Shown here: piece after piece, positions 54,358 to 62,661 of the stretch
Layout: each line of letters opens with the position of its first letter
Position numbering within the stretch: the stretch's first letter is position 1
Source: JAJXWB01 sp046349085
Lineage (GTDB): Bacteria; Pseudomonadota; Alphaproteobacteria; Rhizobiales; Beijerinckiaceae
Assembly: GCA_046349085.1 (NCBI GenBank)
Contig: JAXMDA010000013.1
Location: 1-64,000 of the forward strand
Direction of reading: 5' to 3'
DNA: 64,000 nt
Translations under genes and position numbers: made by a program
The notes under the pieces: model-generated
Database searches by the model: none
Seen by the model: only the letters and a program-made list of their open reading frames with translations
Told to the model about the DNA's origin: nothing

Positions 54358-54370
54358 CATGTCGGACGAT
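54358..54370. promoter_or_regulatory. candidate GntR operator before the regulator gene
   Basis: CATGTCGGACGAT; core TGTCGGAC is identical to the perfect palindrome at 55094-55106. It lies 14 bp before the regulator start. Confidence 0.5.
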
Positions 54371-54384
54371 CTTGGTGACATTTC

Positions 54385-55056
54385 ATGCCCAAAACGCTTG
54401 CCGCGAAAACTGACGGGTCGCCGGGTGTCGTTTACCGCGGGATCGTCGACGGGCTCTATCGCGGCCGCTACGTGCCGGGCCAGCGGCTGGTCGAGGCCGA
54501 TCTAACGCGCGATTTCGAGGTCGGGCGCGGCTCGGTGCGCGAGGCGCTGAGCCGTCTGGCGGCCGAGGGCCTGGTTTCGATGAACCTGCATCGCTCGGCG
54601 ACCATCCGTTCGCTGAGCCGCGCCGAGACGCGCGATCTCGTCGCCCTGCTCGAAGTGCTGAACGGCTTTGCCGCGCGGCTTGCGGCCGAGCGCATCGAGG
54701 AAGGCGGCAATCGCAAGCAGATCGCGGAAGCTTACGCCGCGCTCGCCGATCCCGAAACGCAGCGCGACTTTCTGCATTTCGCGCGCGCGCGCAACACGTT
54801 CTACAAGACGATGGTGGCGATCGGCGCCAATCACGAACTCGCCCGCCTGATGCCGCGCACCAATGTCGATCTGATCCGCGTGCAGTTCCGCGCTTACGCG
54901 ACCGTGGACGACGACCTGCGCATGGAAGACTATCGCGGCATCTACGACGCCATCGCCGAGGGCCACGGCCGCAAGGCGGAGACCGCCGCCAAGAACCACA
55001 TCCGCCGGCTTGGCGACGCCATCGAGAAATTGCCGGACGCCGCTTTCGGCGGCTGA
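54385..55056 (+). CDS. GntR-family (FCD domain) regulator
   Basis: 223 residues. N-terminal winged helix (IVDGLYRGRYVPGQRLVEADLTRDFEVGRGSVREALSRLAAEGLV), C-terminal all-helical FCD ligand domain (ALLEVLNGFAARLAAERI, with RARNTFYKTMVAIGANHELARLM and HIRRLGDAI supplying Asp/His metal ligands). FadR-like regulators of this type sense organic acids or acyl-CoA. Matching operator-like sites occur before this gene and before the acyl-CoA dehydrogenase gene 86 bp downstream. Confidence 0.92.
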   Translation: MPKTLAAKTDGSPGVVYRGIVDGLYRGRYVPGQRLVEADLTRDFEVGRGSVREALSRLAAEGLVSMNLHRSATIRSLSRAETRDLVALLEVLNGFAARLAAERIEEGGNRKQIAEAYAALADPETQRDFLHFARARNTFYKTMVAIGANHELARLMPRTNVDLIRVQFRAYATVDDDLRMEDYRGIYDAIAEGHGRKAETAAKNHIRRLGDAIEKLPDAAFGG

Positions 55057-55093
55057 GGCCGCCTCAAAATCGGGATCTTGATTGTAATCTGAA

Positions 55094-55106
55094 ATTGTCG
55101 GACAAT
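55094..55106. promoter_or_regulatory. candidate GntR operator before the acyl-CoA dehydrogenase
   Basis: ATTGTC-G-GACAAT, perfect; fits the TNGTNNNACNA pattern of FadR-type regulators. 36 bp before ATG 55142. Confidence 0.65.
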
Positions 55107-55141
55107 CTTCCGGGCGCCCAGGCCCACCGGAGAATTGCGCC

Positions 55142-56344
55142 ATGGATTTCGAACTCAGCCCCCGCGCGAAAGAATTGCAGGCGCGCGTCGCCGCCTTCAT
55201 GGCCGCGCATGTTTATCCCAACGAGCATCTCTACGGCGAACAGGCGCAAGGCGCAGCTCGCTACCGCACGCCGCAGATCGTGCAGGACCTGAAGAAGAAG
55301 GCGCGCGCCGAGGGCCTGTGGAACCTGTTCCTGCCGGGCGATCACGGCGCGGGCCTCACCAATCTCGAATACGCGCCCCTCGCCGAACTGATGGGTCGCG
55401 TCGACTGGTCGAGCGAAGTGTTCAATTGCTCGGCGCCCGACACCGGCAATATGGAAGTGCTCACCCTCTACGGCAGCCCCGAGCAGAAGAAGCAATGGCT
55501 GGAGCCTTTGCTCAACGGCGAAATCCGCTCCGGCTTTTCGATGACGGAGCCGGAAGTCGCTTCCTCCGACGCCACCAACATCCAGTGCACGATCCTGCGG
55601 GACGGCGACCACTACGTCATCAACGGCCGCAAGTGGTTCACCTCGGGCGCGATGAACGAGGACTGCAAGATCCTGATCGTCATGGGCAAGACCGACCCGC
55701 ACAATCCTGACAAGCACAGGCAGCAGTCGATGATCCTCGTGCCGAAGGACACGCCCGGCGTGCGGATCGTGCGCGACATGAAGGTCTACGGCTACGATCA
55801 CGCGCCGGTCGGCCATCCCGAGATCGTCTACGACAATGTGCGCGTGCCGGTTTCCAACATGCTGCTCGGCGAGGGCCGCGGCTTCGAGATCGCGCAGGGA
55901 CGCCTCGGGCCCGGCCGCATCCATCATTGCATGCGGCTCATCGGCTGCGCGCAAAGAGCGCTCGAGCTCATGTGCCAGCGCGCCAACAAGCGCATCGCCT
56001 TCGGCAAGCCGCTCGGCGAACAGGGCTCGGTCCGCGAGGACATCGCCAATTCCTGGTGCGAGATCGAGCAGGCGCGGCTCCTCACTTTCAAGGCCGCCGA
56101 CAAGATGGACCGCGAGGGCAACAAGGCCGCGCGCGACCTCATCGCCGCCGCCAAGATCGTCGTGCCGTCGATGGCCGCGCGCGTGATCGACCGCGCCATC
56201 CAGATCCACGGCGGCATGGGCGTCTCGCAGGACACGTTCCTGGCGGAATCCTACACCTATGCGCGCTTCATCCGCATCGGCGACGGGCCGGACCAGGTGC
56301 ACATGTCGCAGCTCGGACGCACCTTGTTGAAGAAGTACGCCTGA
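55142..56344 (+). CDS. acyl-CoA dehydrogenase
   Basis: 400 residues, FAD-dependent alpha,beta-dehydrogenation of an acyl-CoA. GFSMTEPEVASSDATNIQ (substrate/FAD binding), INGRKWFTSGAMNEDCKILIVMGKTD, GEGRGFEIAQGRLGPGRIHHCMRLIG, and IQIHGGMGVSQDTFLAESYTYARFIRIGDGPDQVHM. The typical C-terminal catalytic Glu region of short/medium-chain enzymes is replaced by IGDGPDQVH, as in long-chain (ACAD10/11-like) members. Probably controlled by the GntR protein upstream. Followed by the duplicated Cys protein and two SDR genes. Confidence 0.94.
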   Translation: MDFELSPRAKELQARVAAFMAAHVYPNEHLYGEQAQGAARYRTPQIVQDLKKKARAEGLWNLFLPGDHGAGLTNLEYAPLAELMGRVDWSSEVFNCSAPDTGNMEVLTLYGSPEQKKQWLEPLLNGEIRSGFSMTEPEVASSDATNIQCTILRDGDHYVINGRKWFTSGAMNEDCKILIVMGKTDPHNPDKHRQQSMILVPKDTPGVRIVRDMKVYGYDHAPVGHPEIVYDNVRVPVSNMLLGEGRGFEIAQGRLGPGRIHHCMRLIGCAQRALELMCQRANKRIAFGKPLGEQGSVREDIANSWCEIEQARLLTFKAADKMDREGNKAARDLIAAAKIVVPSMAARVIDRAIQIHGGMGVSQDTFLAESYTYARFIRIGDGPDQVHMSQLGRTLLKKYA

Positions 56345-56418
56345 GGTCGGAATTGCGAGCCGTCAGGCTCGCTCGAGAAATGCGGGCGTAATCGCCCGCG
56401 GTCCTGCGGGAGACGCCC

Positions 56419-57741
56419 ATGTCTCGTCTTTACACCGGGGAACAGCTCGCCGAGCTTGCAAAGCCGTTCGAAGCGCATGCGCGCGACGCCTTGCGCGATG
56501 GCGATCTTGCGCGCGTGCGCGAACTTCTCGTCGAGATGCAGAACGGCCCGGCCGGGCTTGATGCGCTGTCCGGGCACACGCTTGCGCGCAAGGCGGCCAA
56601 GCTGCGGCGCGATTTCGGCGAGGCGGTTGCGCTCGGCGCGCTCACGCGCATCGGCGCCGAAATCATGCGCACATGGACCCGACAATATGAGCGAGGCGAC
56701 GACCGCGGCGCCATCGCGGATCTCGTCGCCGTCTTTCGCGAGCAGCACGGGGCGCGGCTCCAGCCGCTCCGCGAGGACGACGACAGCGTCGTGCTCGACA
56801 TGCCGCTCTGCGGTTCCGGCGGCAAGCTCGAAAAGGCCGGGCTGCCGCAAAAGCGCCCGGACTGGTACGGCGGCTGGAGCGATGGCGTCAGCTCCTTCTG
56901 CCAGATCTGCAAGGCGTGCCAAAAGGCGCTCAACGCCTCGCTCGGCGGCGAGGTCTGGACGACGGAGAAAGGCGCGAACGGCGCATGCCGGGCGACCTTC
57001 GCCAAACGCGCAGCCAAGGGAGAGCGCCTGTTTTCCGAGGAGGAGCGCGCAAACCTCGTCCGCACGCGCGTCGACCGGGCAATCGACAAGCTCGACGCCG
57101 GCGACGCCGACATTGCAGACCTGGTCGAGGGACAGCGCAAGGACTGGAAGCCGTGGCACGACTTTGGCGTCGTGTTGCTCGAATATTTCTACGCCGTCGC
57201 GCTCGAACAGGGCGGCGCCGACTACCTCGCCGAAGTTCTCGAACAAACCTATGCGCCGGCCTTCAACGCCGGCTTTCCGCGCTATGCCGCGATGAGCGAC
57301 GACGAACTCGTGCGCGAGATCGCGCGCACCTGGAACTATCATTGCGCAGATTTCACCATTCTCGAGGAAGAAGATCGCTTCGTCTTCCGTCTCGACCCCT
57401 GCGGTTCGGGCGGCCGGCTGTTTCGCGGCGCGGTGTGGCGCGACATGTTTCACTACGGCGATGCCCTCGCGGCGAAAATGGCGGAACCGCATCCCGTCAA
57501 CTTCAATCGCGCCGACGCGCCGACCTATTGCACGCATTGCGCGGCTTCCAACCGCGCGCAGCTCGAGAATGCGCTGTCGCCGCAAACGCCGCTGTTCTTC
57601 GTGATAGACGGCCGCGCGCAGAACGCGCCCGGCGCGCCCTGCCGGTGCTATGTCTACAAGAAGGATGCGCGGCGCGAGCAAGTCGACCCCGCCCTTTTCG
57701 AACAGATCGGCCTCGTTCCGCCCAAGGAGACGCGCACATGA
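56419..57741 (+). CDS. uncharacterised internally duplicated CGSGG / CxxC protein
   Basis: 440 residues, cytoplasmic, not recognised. Two related halves. Half 1: RIGAEIMRTW, then VVLDMPLCGSGGKLEKAG (Cys131), FCQICKACQKALN (Cys161, 164, 167) and GACRATFAK (Cys190). Half 2: EIARTWNYH, FVFRLDPCGSGGRLFRGA (Cys328), YCTHCAASNRAQLEN (Cys371, 374) and GAPCRCYVYKK (Cys408, 410). Each half repeats the order acidic strand, CGSGG[KR]L, CxxC, Cys near the end, with comparable spacing. This suggests a metal or thiol-active site per half. The start follows CCTGCGGGAGACGCCC. The stop overlaps the next SDR start (ATGA), tying it to that enzyme. Confidence 0.85.
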   Translation: MSRLYTGEQLAELAKPFEAHARDALRDGDLARVRELLVEMQNGPAGLDALSGHTLARKAAKLRRDFGEAVALGALTRIGAEIMRTWTRQYERGDDRGAIADLVAVFREQHGARLQPLREDDDSVVLDMPLCGSGGKLEKAGLPQKRPDWYGGWSDGVSSFCQICKACQKALNASLGGEVWTTEKGANGACRATFAKRAAKGERLFSEEERANLVRTRVDRAIDKLDAGDADIADLVEGQRKDWKPWHDFGVVLLEYFYAVALEQGGADYLAEVLEQTYAPAFNAGFPRYAAMSDDELVREIARTWNYHCADFTILEEEDRFVFRLDPCGSGGRLFRGAVWRDMFHYGDALAAKMAEPHPVNFNRADAPTYCTHCAASNRAQLENALSPQTPLFFVIDGRAQNAPGAPCRCYVYKKDARREQVDPALFEQIGLVPPKETRT

Positions 57742-58508
57742 GCGACAGAGCGAAACCCTTCGATCTCGCCGGAAAAGTGGCGCTCGTCACGGGATCGACC
57801 ATGGGCATCGGGCTTGGCGTCGCGCGCGTCCTGGCCGAGGCCGGCGCCCACGTCGTCATCTCCAGCCGCAAGGCGGAGGATTGCGCGCGCGTCGCCGGCG
57901 AATTGGCCGGAGAGGGTCTGAGCGTCGAGGGGCGCGTCTGCCATATCGGCAAGATGGACGACATTTCCGCTGTCGCCGCGCATCTGAAGGAAAGGCGCGG
58001 CGGCCTCGACATTCTCGTCAACAACGCCGTGCTGTCGCCCTGGCGCTCCATCGACGACACCGACGAAGCGCTGTTCATGAAGGCGATGGAAGTGAACATG
58101 CGCGGCAACTGGTATCTGTCCGTCGAGGCGACGAAGCTGATGAAACCGCGCGGCGGCGGCTCGATCGTCAACATTTCCTCCGTCGCCGCGCTGCATCCCG
58201 ACAAGATGCTCGCGCTCTATTCCACCTTCAAGACGGCGATGATCGGCATGAGCCGTTCCTTCGCTCTGGAATATGGCGAGTTCGGCATTCGCGTGAACAC
58301 CATTCTGCCGGGCCTCATCGACACCAAGCTCGCCAAGGCCTTCGAGGGCGAGGAGATGAAGAAGATCGTCGGCGGCACGCCGCTGCGCCGCATCGGCAAG
58401 CCCGAGGAAATCGGGTACGCCGTGCTCTATCTCAGCGCGCCCGCCGGCGCCTTCGTCACAGGCGCAAGCCTCGTGATCGACGGCGGCGCCAGCATCGCGT
58501 CGCATTGA
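57738..58508 (+). CDS. short-chain dehydrogenase/reductase
   Basis: 256 residues, classical SDR. GSTMGIGLG (cofactor), NNAV, SSVAALHPDKMLALYSTFKTAM with Ser, Tyr and Lys of the active site (YxxxK), and ILPGLIDTKLAKAF. Closest in style to DHRS4/FabG-like oxidoreductases. Translationally coupled (ATGA) to the duplicated Cys protein upstream and 11 bp before the next SDR gene. Confidence 0.93.
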   Translation: MSDRAKPFDLAGKVALVTGSTMGIGLGVARVLAEAGAHVVISSRKAEDCARVAGELAGEGLSVEGRVCHIGKMDDISAVAAHLKERRGGLDILVNNAVLSPWRSIDDTDEALFMKAMEVNMRGNWYLSVEATKLMKPRGGGSIVNISSVAALHPDKMLALYSTFKTAMIGMSRSFALEYGEFGIRVNTILPGLIDTKLAKAFEGEEMKKIVGGTPLRRIGKPEEIGYAVLYLSAPAGAFVTGASLVIDGGASIASH

Positions 58509-58519
58509 AGGAGCGCGCC

Positions 58520-59302
58520 ATGCCCCTCACCGGACGGATCGCCCTGGTCTCCGGCGCCGCGCGCGGCATCGGCCGCGCCATCGCGCTCAGGCTCGCGCGC
58601 GAGGGCGCCGATGTCGGGCTGATCGATCTCAATCCCGCGGTCGAGGAAACGGCGCGGCTCGTACGCGACCTCGGAAGAAGGGCCGCTCCGGCCTGCGCGG
58701 ACATTTCCCGCGCGGCGGAGGCGCGCGCCGCCGTTGCGCGCATCGCTGCGGAGCTGGGCGCGATCGACCTGCTCGTCAACAATGCCGGCGTCGTCAACAA
58801 TATCGCGACGGTCGAAAAAATGACGGACGAGGCGTGGGAGAACGAGGTCGGCGTCAATCTCACCGGCGCATTCAATCTCGTGCGCGCAACCGTGGGCGCG
58901 ATGGCCGAGCGCGGCTTCGGCCGCATCGTCAACATATCGTCTGTCGCAGCGCGCGGCGGCCTTGCGCGGCAGGTCGGCTATTCGGCGACCAAGGCGGGGC
59001 TGCTTGGCCTCACGCATACGGTCGCGCTCGAATATGCGCGCAAGGGCGTCACATGCAACGCCGTGCTGCCCGGCATGGTCGAGACGGAAAACGTGAAAGC
59101 GATGCCCGCCGAAATCCGCGCGGCGGCGATGGCGGCGACGCCAGCGCGCCGTTTCGGCGCGCCGGAGGAAATCGCCGCGCTGGTCGCATTTCTCTGCAGC
59201 GCGGAGGCCGGTTACATCACCGGCGCCGAGATCGACATTTCCGGCGGCGGCCACCTCAATACGCTCGTACTGGGCAGCCGCAAGGACGCCGGCGGAAGAT
59301 AG
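58520..59302 (+). CDS. short-chain dehydrogenase/reductase, FabG-like
   Basis: 260 residues, classical SDR: VSGAARGIGRAIALRLAREGADVGLIDL (Asp suggests NAD preference), NNAGVVNNIATVEKM, ISSVAARGGLARQVGYSATKAGLLGLTHTVALEYARKGVTCNAVLPGMV, and ITGAEIDISGG. Good AAGGAG before ATG 58520. End of the operon starting with the acyl-CoA dehydrogenase; a 3-hydroxyacyl-CoA or alcohol dehydrogenase role would fit. Confidence 0.93.
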   Translation: MPLTGRIALVSGAARGIGRAIALRLAREGADVGLIDLNPAVEETARLVRDLGRRAAPACADISRAAEARAAVARIAAELGAIDLLVNNAGVVNNIATVEKMTDEAWENEVGVNLTGAFNLVRATVGAMAERGFGRIVNISSVAARGGLARQVGYSATKAGLLGLTHTVALEYARKGVTCNAVLPGMVETENVKAMPAEIRAAAMAATPARRFGAPEEIAALVAFLCSAEAGYITGAEIDISGGGHLNTLVLGSRKDAGGR

Positions 59303-59326
59303 GCGAACGTCATCGAGCGAAGCGAC

Positions 59327-59364
59327 GCCATCCATCCTCGCGGCCATCCGCAGGGATGGATGGC
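59327..59364. repeat. inverted repeat between convergent SDR and molybdenum-enzyme genes
   Basis: GCCATCCATCC ... GGATGGATGGC, 11-bp perfect arms with a 16-bp loop, surrounded by GTCATCGAGCGAAGCGAC and CTGCGCTCCTCGCAACGACG, which are partly inverted too. A palindromic repeat unit at a convergent 3' junction. Confidence 0.65.
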
Positions 59365-59392
59365 TCCGCCGCTGCGCTCCTCGCAACGACGA

Positions 59393-61711
59393 TCAGGATC
59401 GAGAGTTGCACGCCCGCCAAAGCTTTTCCGGCGTGATTGGCATGTCGATGTCGGCGACGCCGCGCGACGACAGCGCGTCGATCACCGCATTGACCAGCGT
59501 CGGCGTGCCGGCGACCGTTCCGGATTCGCCGCAGCCCTTGGCGCCCAGCGGGTTGGTCTTGCACGGCGCGCCGTCGAACAGTGCGACCTTGAACGACGGC
59601 ATGTCGTCTGCGCGCGCAACCTTGTAGTCCATCAGGCTCGACGTCAGGAGCTGCCCGCCTGCGTCGTAGACGGCGCCTTCGTAGAGCGCCTGTCCGACGC
59701 CTTGTGCGATGCCGCCGTGGATTTGTCCGCGCACCAGCATCGGATTGACGGCGACGCCGACGTCGTCGAGCGTCGAATAACGCTCGATCTTCAGCGTCCC
59801 GGTATCGGGATCGATCGACACTTCCGCGATATGCGCGCCGTTCGGCCAGCTCGGCCCGTCGACCTTCGCCGTCGAGCGCACCGACAGCCGCTGCTCGAAC
59901 TCGCCGCGCGCCAGTTCGGCGAGCATGATCGAGCGATCCGTTCCCGCGACCGTGAAACGACCCGCGGCGTATTCGAGATCGCCCATTGCGGCTTCCAGAT
60001 GTTCCGCGGCCTTTTCGCGCGCCTTCTCCAGCAGGTTCGCCGCGCCGACCGCGACGGCGGAGCCGCCGACGAACAGCGAGCGCGAGCCGACCGAGCCCAT
60101 GCCCTGCGCAAGATCGGTGTCGCCCTGCACGATGCGCACTTGTCCGATCGGCACGTCGAGCGCGGCGGCGATCATCTGCGCATAGCTTGTTTCCAGCCCC
60201 TGCCCCATCGCCTGCGTCGCCGAATGGACGATGATCTCGCCATCGGCGGTTGCATGCACGTTCACCGTCTCCTGCAGCGTATTGCCGCCGGTCCATTCGA
60301 TGTAGCTTGCGAGGCCCCGCCCATAGAGCAGGCCTTTCGCTTCCGCCGCCGCCTTGCGCGCCGCAAAGCCGTCCCAGTCGGCGGCGGCCGCGGCCTTGTC
60401 GAGCAGATCGGCGAAGGCGCCTGAATCGTAGACCTGGCCGACCGGCGTCGTGTACGGGAATTTGTCCGGGCGTACGGCGTTGATCTTGCGGATTTCGCGC
60501 GGGTCCATGCCGAGCTGGCGCGCGGCCGAATCCATCAGGCGCTCGATGATGTAGATGGCCTCCGGCCGCCCGGCGCCGCGATAGGCGCCGATCGGCGCGG
60601 TGTTGGTCATGACGGCGCTGATCTCGAATCGCACCGCCGGCACGTGGTAGACGCCGGTGGAGACGAAGGGCGAGAGCACCAGTGGAATCAGGACGCCGAC
60701 GCCCATCGGCGTCGCGCCGGCGTTTCCGAGGGATTGCGCACGAAAGGCCAGGATATGGCCCCGCGCGTCGAGCGCGAGAGCCGCCTTCGTCCAGAGATCG
60801 CGGCCGTGCGTGCCGCCGAGAAATTCCTCGATGCGGTCGGCGCGCCAGCGCACGGGCTTGCCCAGCTTCACGGCCGCATAGGCGACGAGCGCCTCTTCCG
60901 GATAGAGGTTCGTCTTCTGCCCGAAGCCGCCCCCGATATCGCCGACGACAACGCGAATGCTCTCTTTCGGTCGCTTGAGCACGGCGTCGGCCAGAATGTC
61001 GCGCGTCGTCGTCGGCGTCTGCGACTGCGTGCGCAGGATCAGGCGGCCGGTCGCCGCGTCGACCTCCGCCAGCGCGCCGCGCGGCTCCAGCGCGAAGGGA
61101 ATGAGCCGCTGGTTCATGATCTCGAGCGACACGACATGCGCGGCGGATGCGAAAATGTCATCCACCGCCGCCTTGTCCCCATAGGCGTGGGCCGCGACGA
61201 AATTGTCGGGCGCGTCCGGCCAGACCTGCGGCGCGCCGGGCCTGACCGCTTCGCGCACGTCGGTCACGGCCGGCAGGTCCTCGTACTCGACGGCGACCAG
61301 CTCGAGCGCGTCGTAGGCGGCTTCCCGCGTCTCCGCGACGATGGCGGCAAGCGGTTCGCCGACGAAGCGCGTCGTCTCGTGCGCGAGGATGCGGCGCGGA
61401 GGCGCGTTCATGTCGGCGCCGTCCGGGCGCTTGAACAGCGGCGGCGGAGCGGGTAGCGCGCCGACGCCCTCGGCCACGAGATCGGCGCCCGTATAGACGG
61501 CCACGACGCCGGCGGCGGCCTTCGCCTCCGACGCGTCGACGGACGCAATGCGCGCATGGGCGCGCGGCGAGCGCAGCAAGACCATCCATAGCGCGCCAGC
61601 CTCCGCGCGGTCGTCGATGTAGCGGCCCTGCCCCGTCAACAGGCGCTCGTCCTCCAGCCGCGTGACCGACTGATGCGCGCCGAATTTCAGATTTGCCGGA
61701 AGTTCGTCCAT
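59393..61711 (-). CDS. molybdenum hydroxylase large subunit (xanthine dehydrogenase/aldehyde oxidase family)
   Basis: 772 residues. Molybdopterin-binding large subunit: GRYIDDRAEAGALWMVLLRSPRAHARI, VGDIGGGFGQKTNLYPEE, IGAYRGAGRPEAIYIIERLMD, GQGLETSYAQMIAAAL, and the active-site Glu motif GAKGCGESGTVAGTPTLVNAV. CO dehydrogenase is excluded because its AYRCSFR loop is AYRGAGR here. Family members oxidise purines, aldehydes or nicotinate analogues. The expected FAD and 2Fe-2S subunits are not adjacent. ATG 61711 follows GAGGG. Divergent from the TetR gene. Confidence 0.92.
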   Translation of the reverse strand: MDELPANLKFGAHQSVTRLEDERLLTGQGRYIDDRAEAGALWMVLLRSPRAHARIASVDASEAKAAAGVVAVYTGADLVAEGVGALPAPPPLFKRPDGADMNAPPRRILAHETTRFVGEPLAAIVAETREAAYDALELVAVEYEDLPAVTDVREAVRPGAPQVWPDAPDNFVAAHAYGDKAAVDDIFASAAHVVSLEIMNQRLIPFALEPRGALAEVDAATGRLILRTQSQTPTTTRDILADAVLKRPKESIRVVVGDIGGGFGQKTNLYPEEALVAYAAVKLGKPVRWRADRIEEFLGGTHGRDLWTKAALALDARGHILAFRAQSLGNAGATPMGVGVLIPLVLSPFVSTGVYHVPAVRFEISAVMTNTAPIGAYRGAGRPEAIYIIERLMDSAARQLGMDPREIRKINAVRPDKFPYTTPVGQVYDSGAFADLLDKAAAAADWDGFAARKAAAEAKGLLYGRGLASYIEWTGGNTLQETVNVHATADGEIIVHSATQAMGQGLETSYAQMIAAALDVPIGQVRIVQGDTDLAQGMGSVGSRSLFVGGSAVAVGAANLLEKAREKAAEHLEAAMGDLEYAAGRFTVAGTDRSIMLAELARGEFEQRLSVRSTAKVDGPSWPNGAHIAEVSIDPDTGTLKIERYSTLDDVGVAVNPMLVRGQIHGGIAQGVGQALYEGAVYDAGGQLLTSSLMDYKVARADDMPSFKVALFDGAPCKTNPLGAKGCGESGTVAGTPTLVNAVIDALSSRGVADIDMPITPEKLWRACNSRS

Positions 61712-61949
61712 GGGACCCTCGATTTCTCGCGCGAATCTGCCGGAAACGGTCGGCCCTGTCGATCTCCGGCGGAAAGGCAGCACAGCAAGGGCGTCCGCAA
61801 GTCTCTGGACGCATGGCGATTTTCCAAGACCGCGTCGCCGGCGATCCTGCAACCGGGCGAAGTTGATACGGATCAATGAAATGTGGCCCTGAAACATGGT
61901 CGCTGGCATCAGGCGAAACACGCCTGCCATTCATACGGGGGCGAGGGAG

Positions 61950-62585
61950 ATGCACGTGGAAGCTGCGACCGCGACGAGCGGGGAGACGTCAGCCAGACGG
62001 ATGACCAAGCCGCCAGGCGCATACCGTCATGGCGACTTGCGCAACGCGCTGATCGCCGCCGCGACTGAGCTCACCGTACAGCGCGGCGGGCCTGACTTCA
62101 CCCTGCGCGAGATTGCCGCGATTACCGGGGTGCGCCACGCAGCGGTCTATCGTCATTTTGCGTCCAAGGGCGCGTTGCTCGAGGAGATCGCGCGGCTCGG
62201 CGTCCAGTCGCTGCGCGCGCGCATCGAGCAGGAGCAGGCGAGTTCGCCCGGCGACCGGCTCGAGGCGATCGCCAGCGACTATCTCGACTTCGCGGTTTCG
62301 CGTCCGGGCGAATATCGCGTCATGGCGCAGGAAGGCGGCGCCTCCTCGGCCCAGTATCGCGCCCTGCTCGACATGATGGCCGGCCCGGTCGCGGCCGCGC
62401 AGTCCGCCGGGGCGCTGAAAAAGGACGTGCCGGCGGAGATGCTGGCGCGGCTGTGGTGGGCTGAACTGCACGGGCTCGCCATGCTCGCCCTCAACTCGGC
62501 CGTGAAGGCGAGCGAACTGAAGGATTGCGTGCGCGCCGTCGCCCGCGTGTGGCGCGCCGACGCGCCGGCGCTTCAGCCGGCCTGA
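61950..62585 (+). CDS. TetR-family regulator
   Basis: 211 residues. After about 30 flexible residues comes the HTH (YRHGDLRNALIAAATELTVQRGGPDFTLREIAAITGVRHAAVYRHFASKGALLEEIA) and a TetR_C-like domain (GEYRVMAQEGG...ARLWWAELHGLAMLAL). ATG 61950 follows GCGAGGGAG. Divergent from the molybdenum hydroxylase gene, which it may regulate; I saw no clear palindromic operator between them. Its last codons lie in a repeat array. Confidence 0.88.
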   Translation: MHVEAATATSGETSARRMTKPPGAYRHGDLRNALIAAATELTVQRGGPDFTLREIAAITGVRHAAVYRHFASKGALLEEIARLGVQSLRARIEQEQASSPGDRLEAIASDYLDFAVSRPGEYRVMAQEGGASSAQYRALLDMMAGPVAAAQSAGALKKDVPAEMLARLWWAELHGLAMLALNSAVKASELKDCVRAVARVWRADAPALQPA

Positions 62586-62661
62586 CGCCGGCCGACTCTT
62601 CAATTCAGGCCGGCTTGACGCCGGCCGGTTCTTGAATGCTCAGGCCGGCTTGACGCCGGCC
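62576..62661. repeat. three tandem hairpins GCCGGC-[CT]TGAC-GCCGGC
   Basis: Copies at 62576-62592, 62609-62625 and 62644-62660, at 33- and 35-bp intervals. The first supplies the last codons and the stop of the TetR gene, the third those of the convergent hydrolase, so both proteins end in Pro-Ala. Likely a shared mRNA 3'-end structure. Confidence 0.7.

Noticed and set aside
61712..61949. A TetR operator between the molybdenum hydroxylase and TetR genes
   Set aside because: I could not find a convincing palindrome of suitable size there.
62576..62661. A CRISPR-like array
   Set aside because: Three 17-bp hairpins with 16-18 bp between, inside gene ends; no leader, no cas genes, repeats too short.
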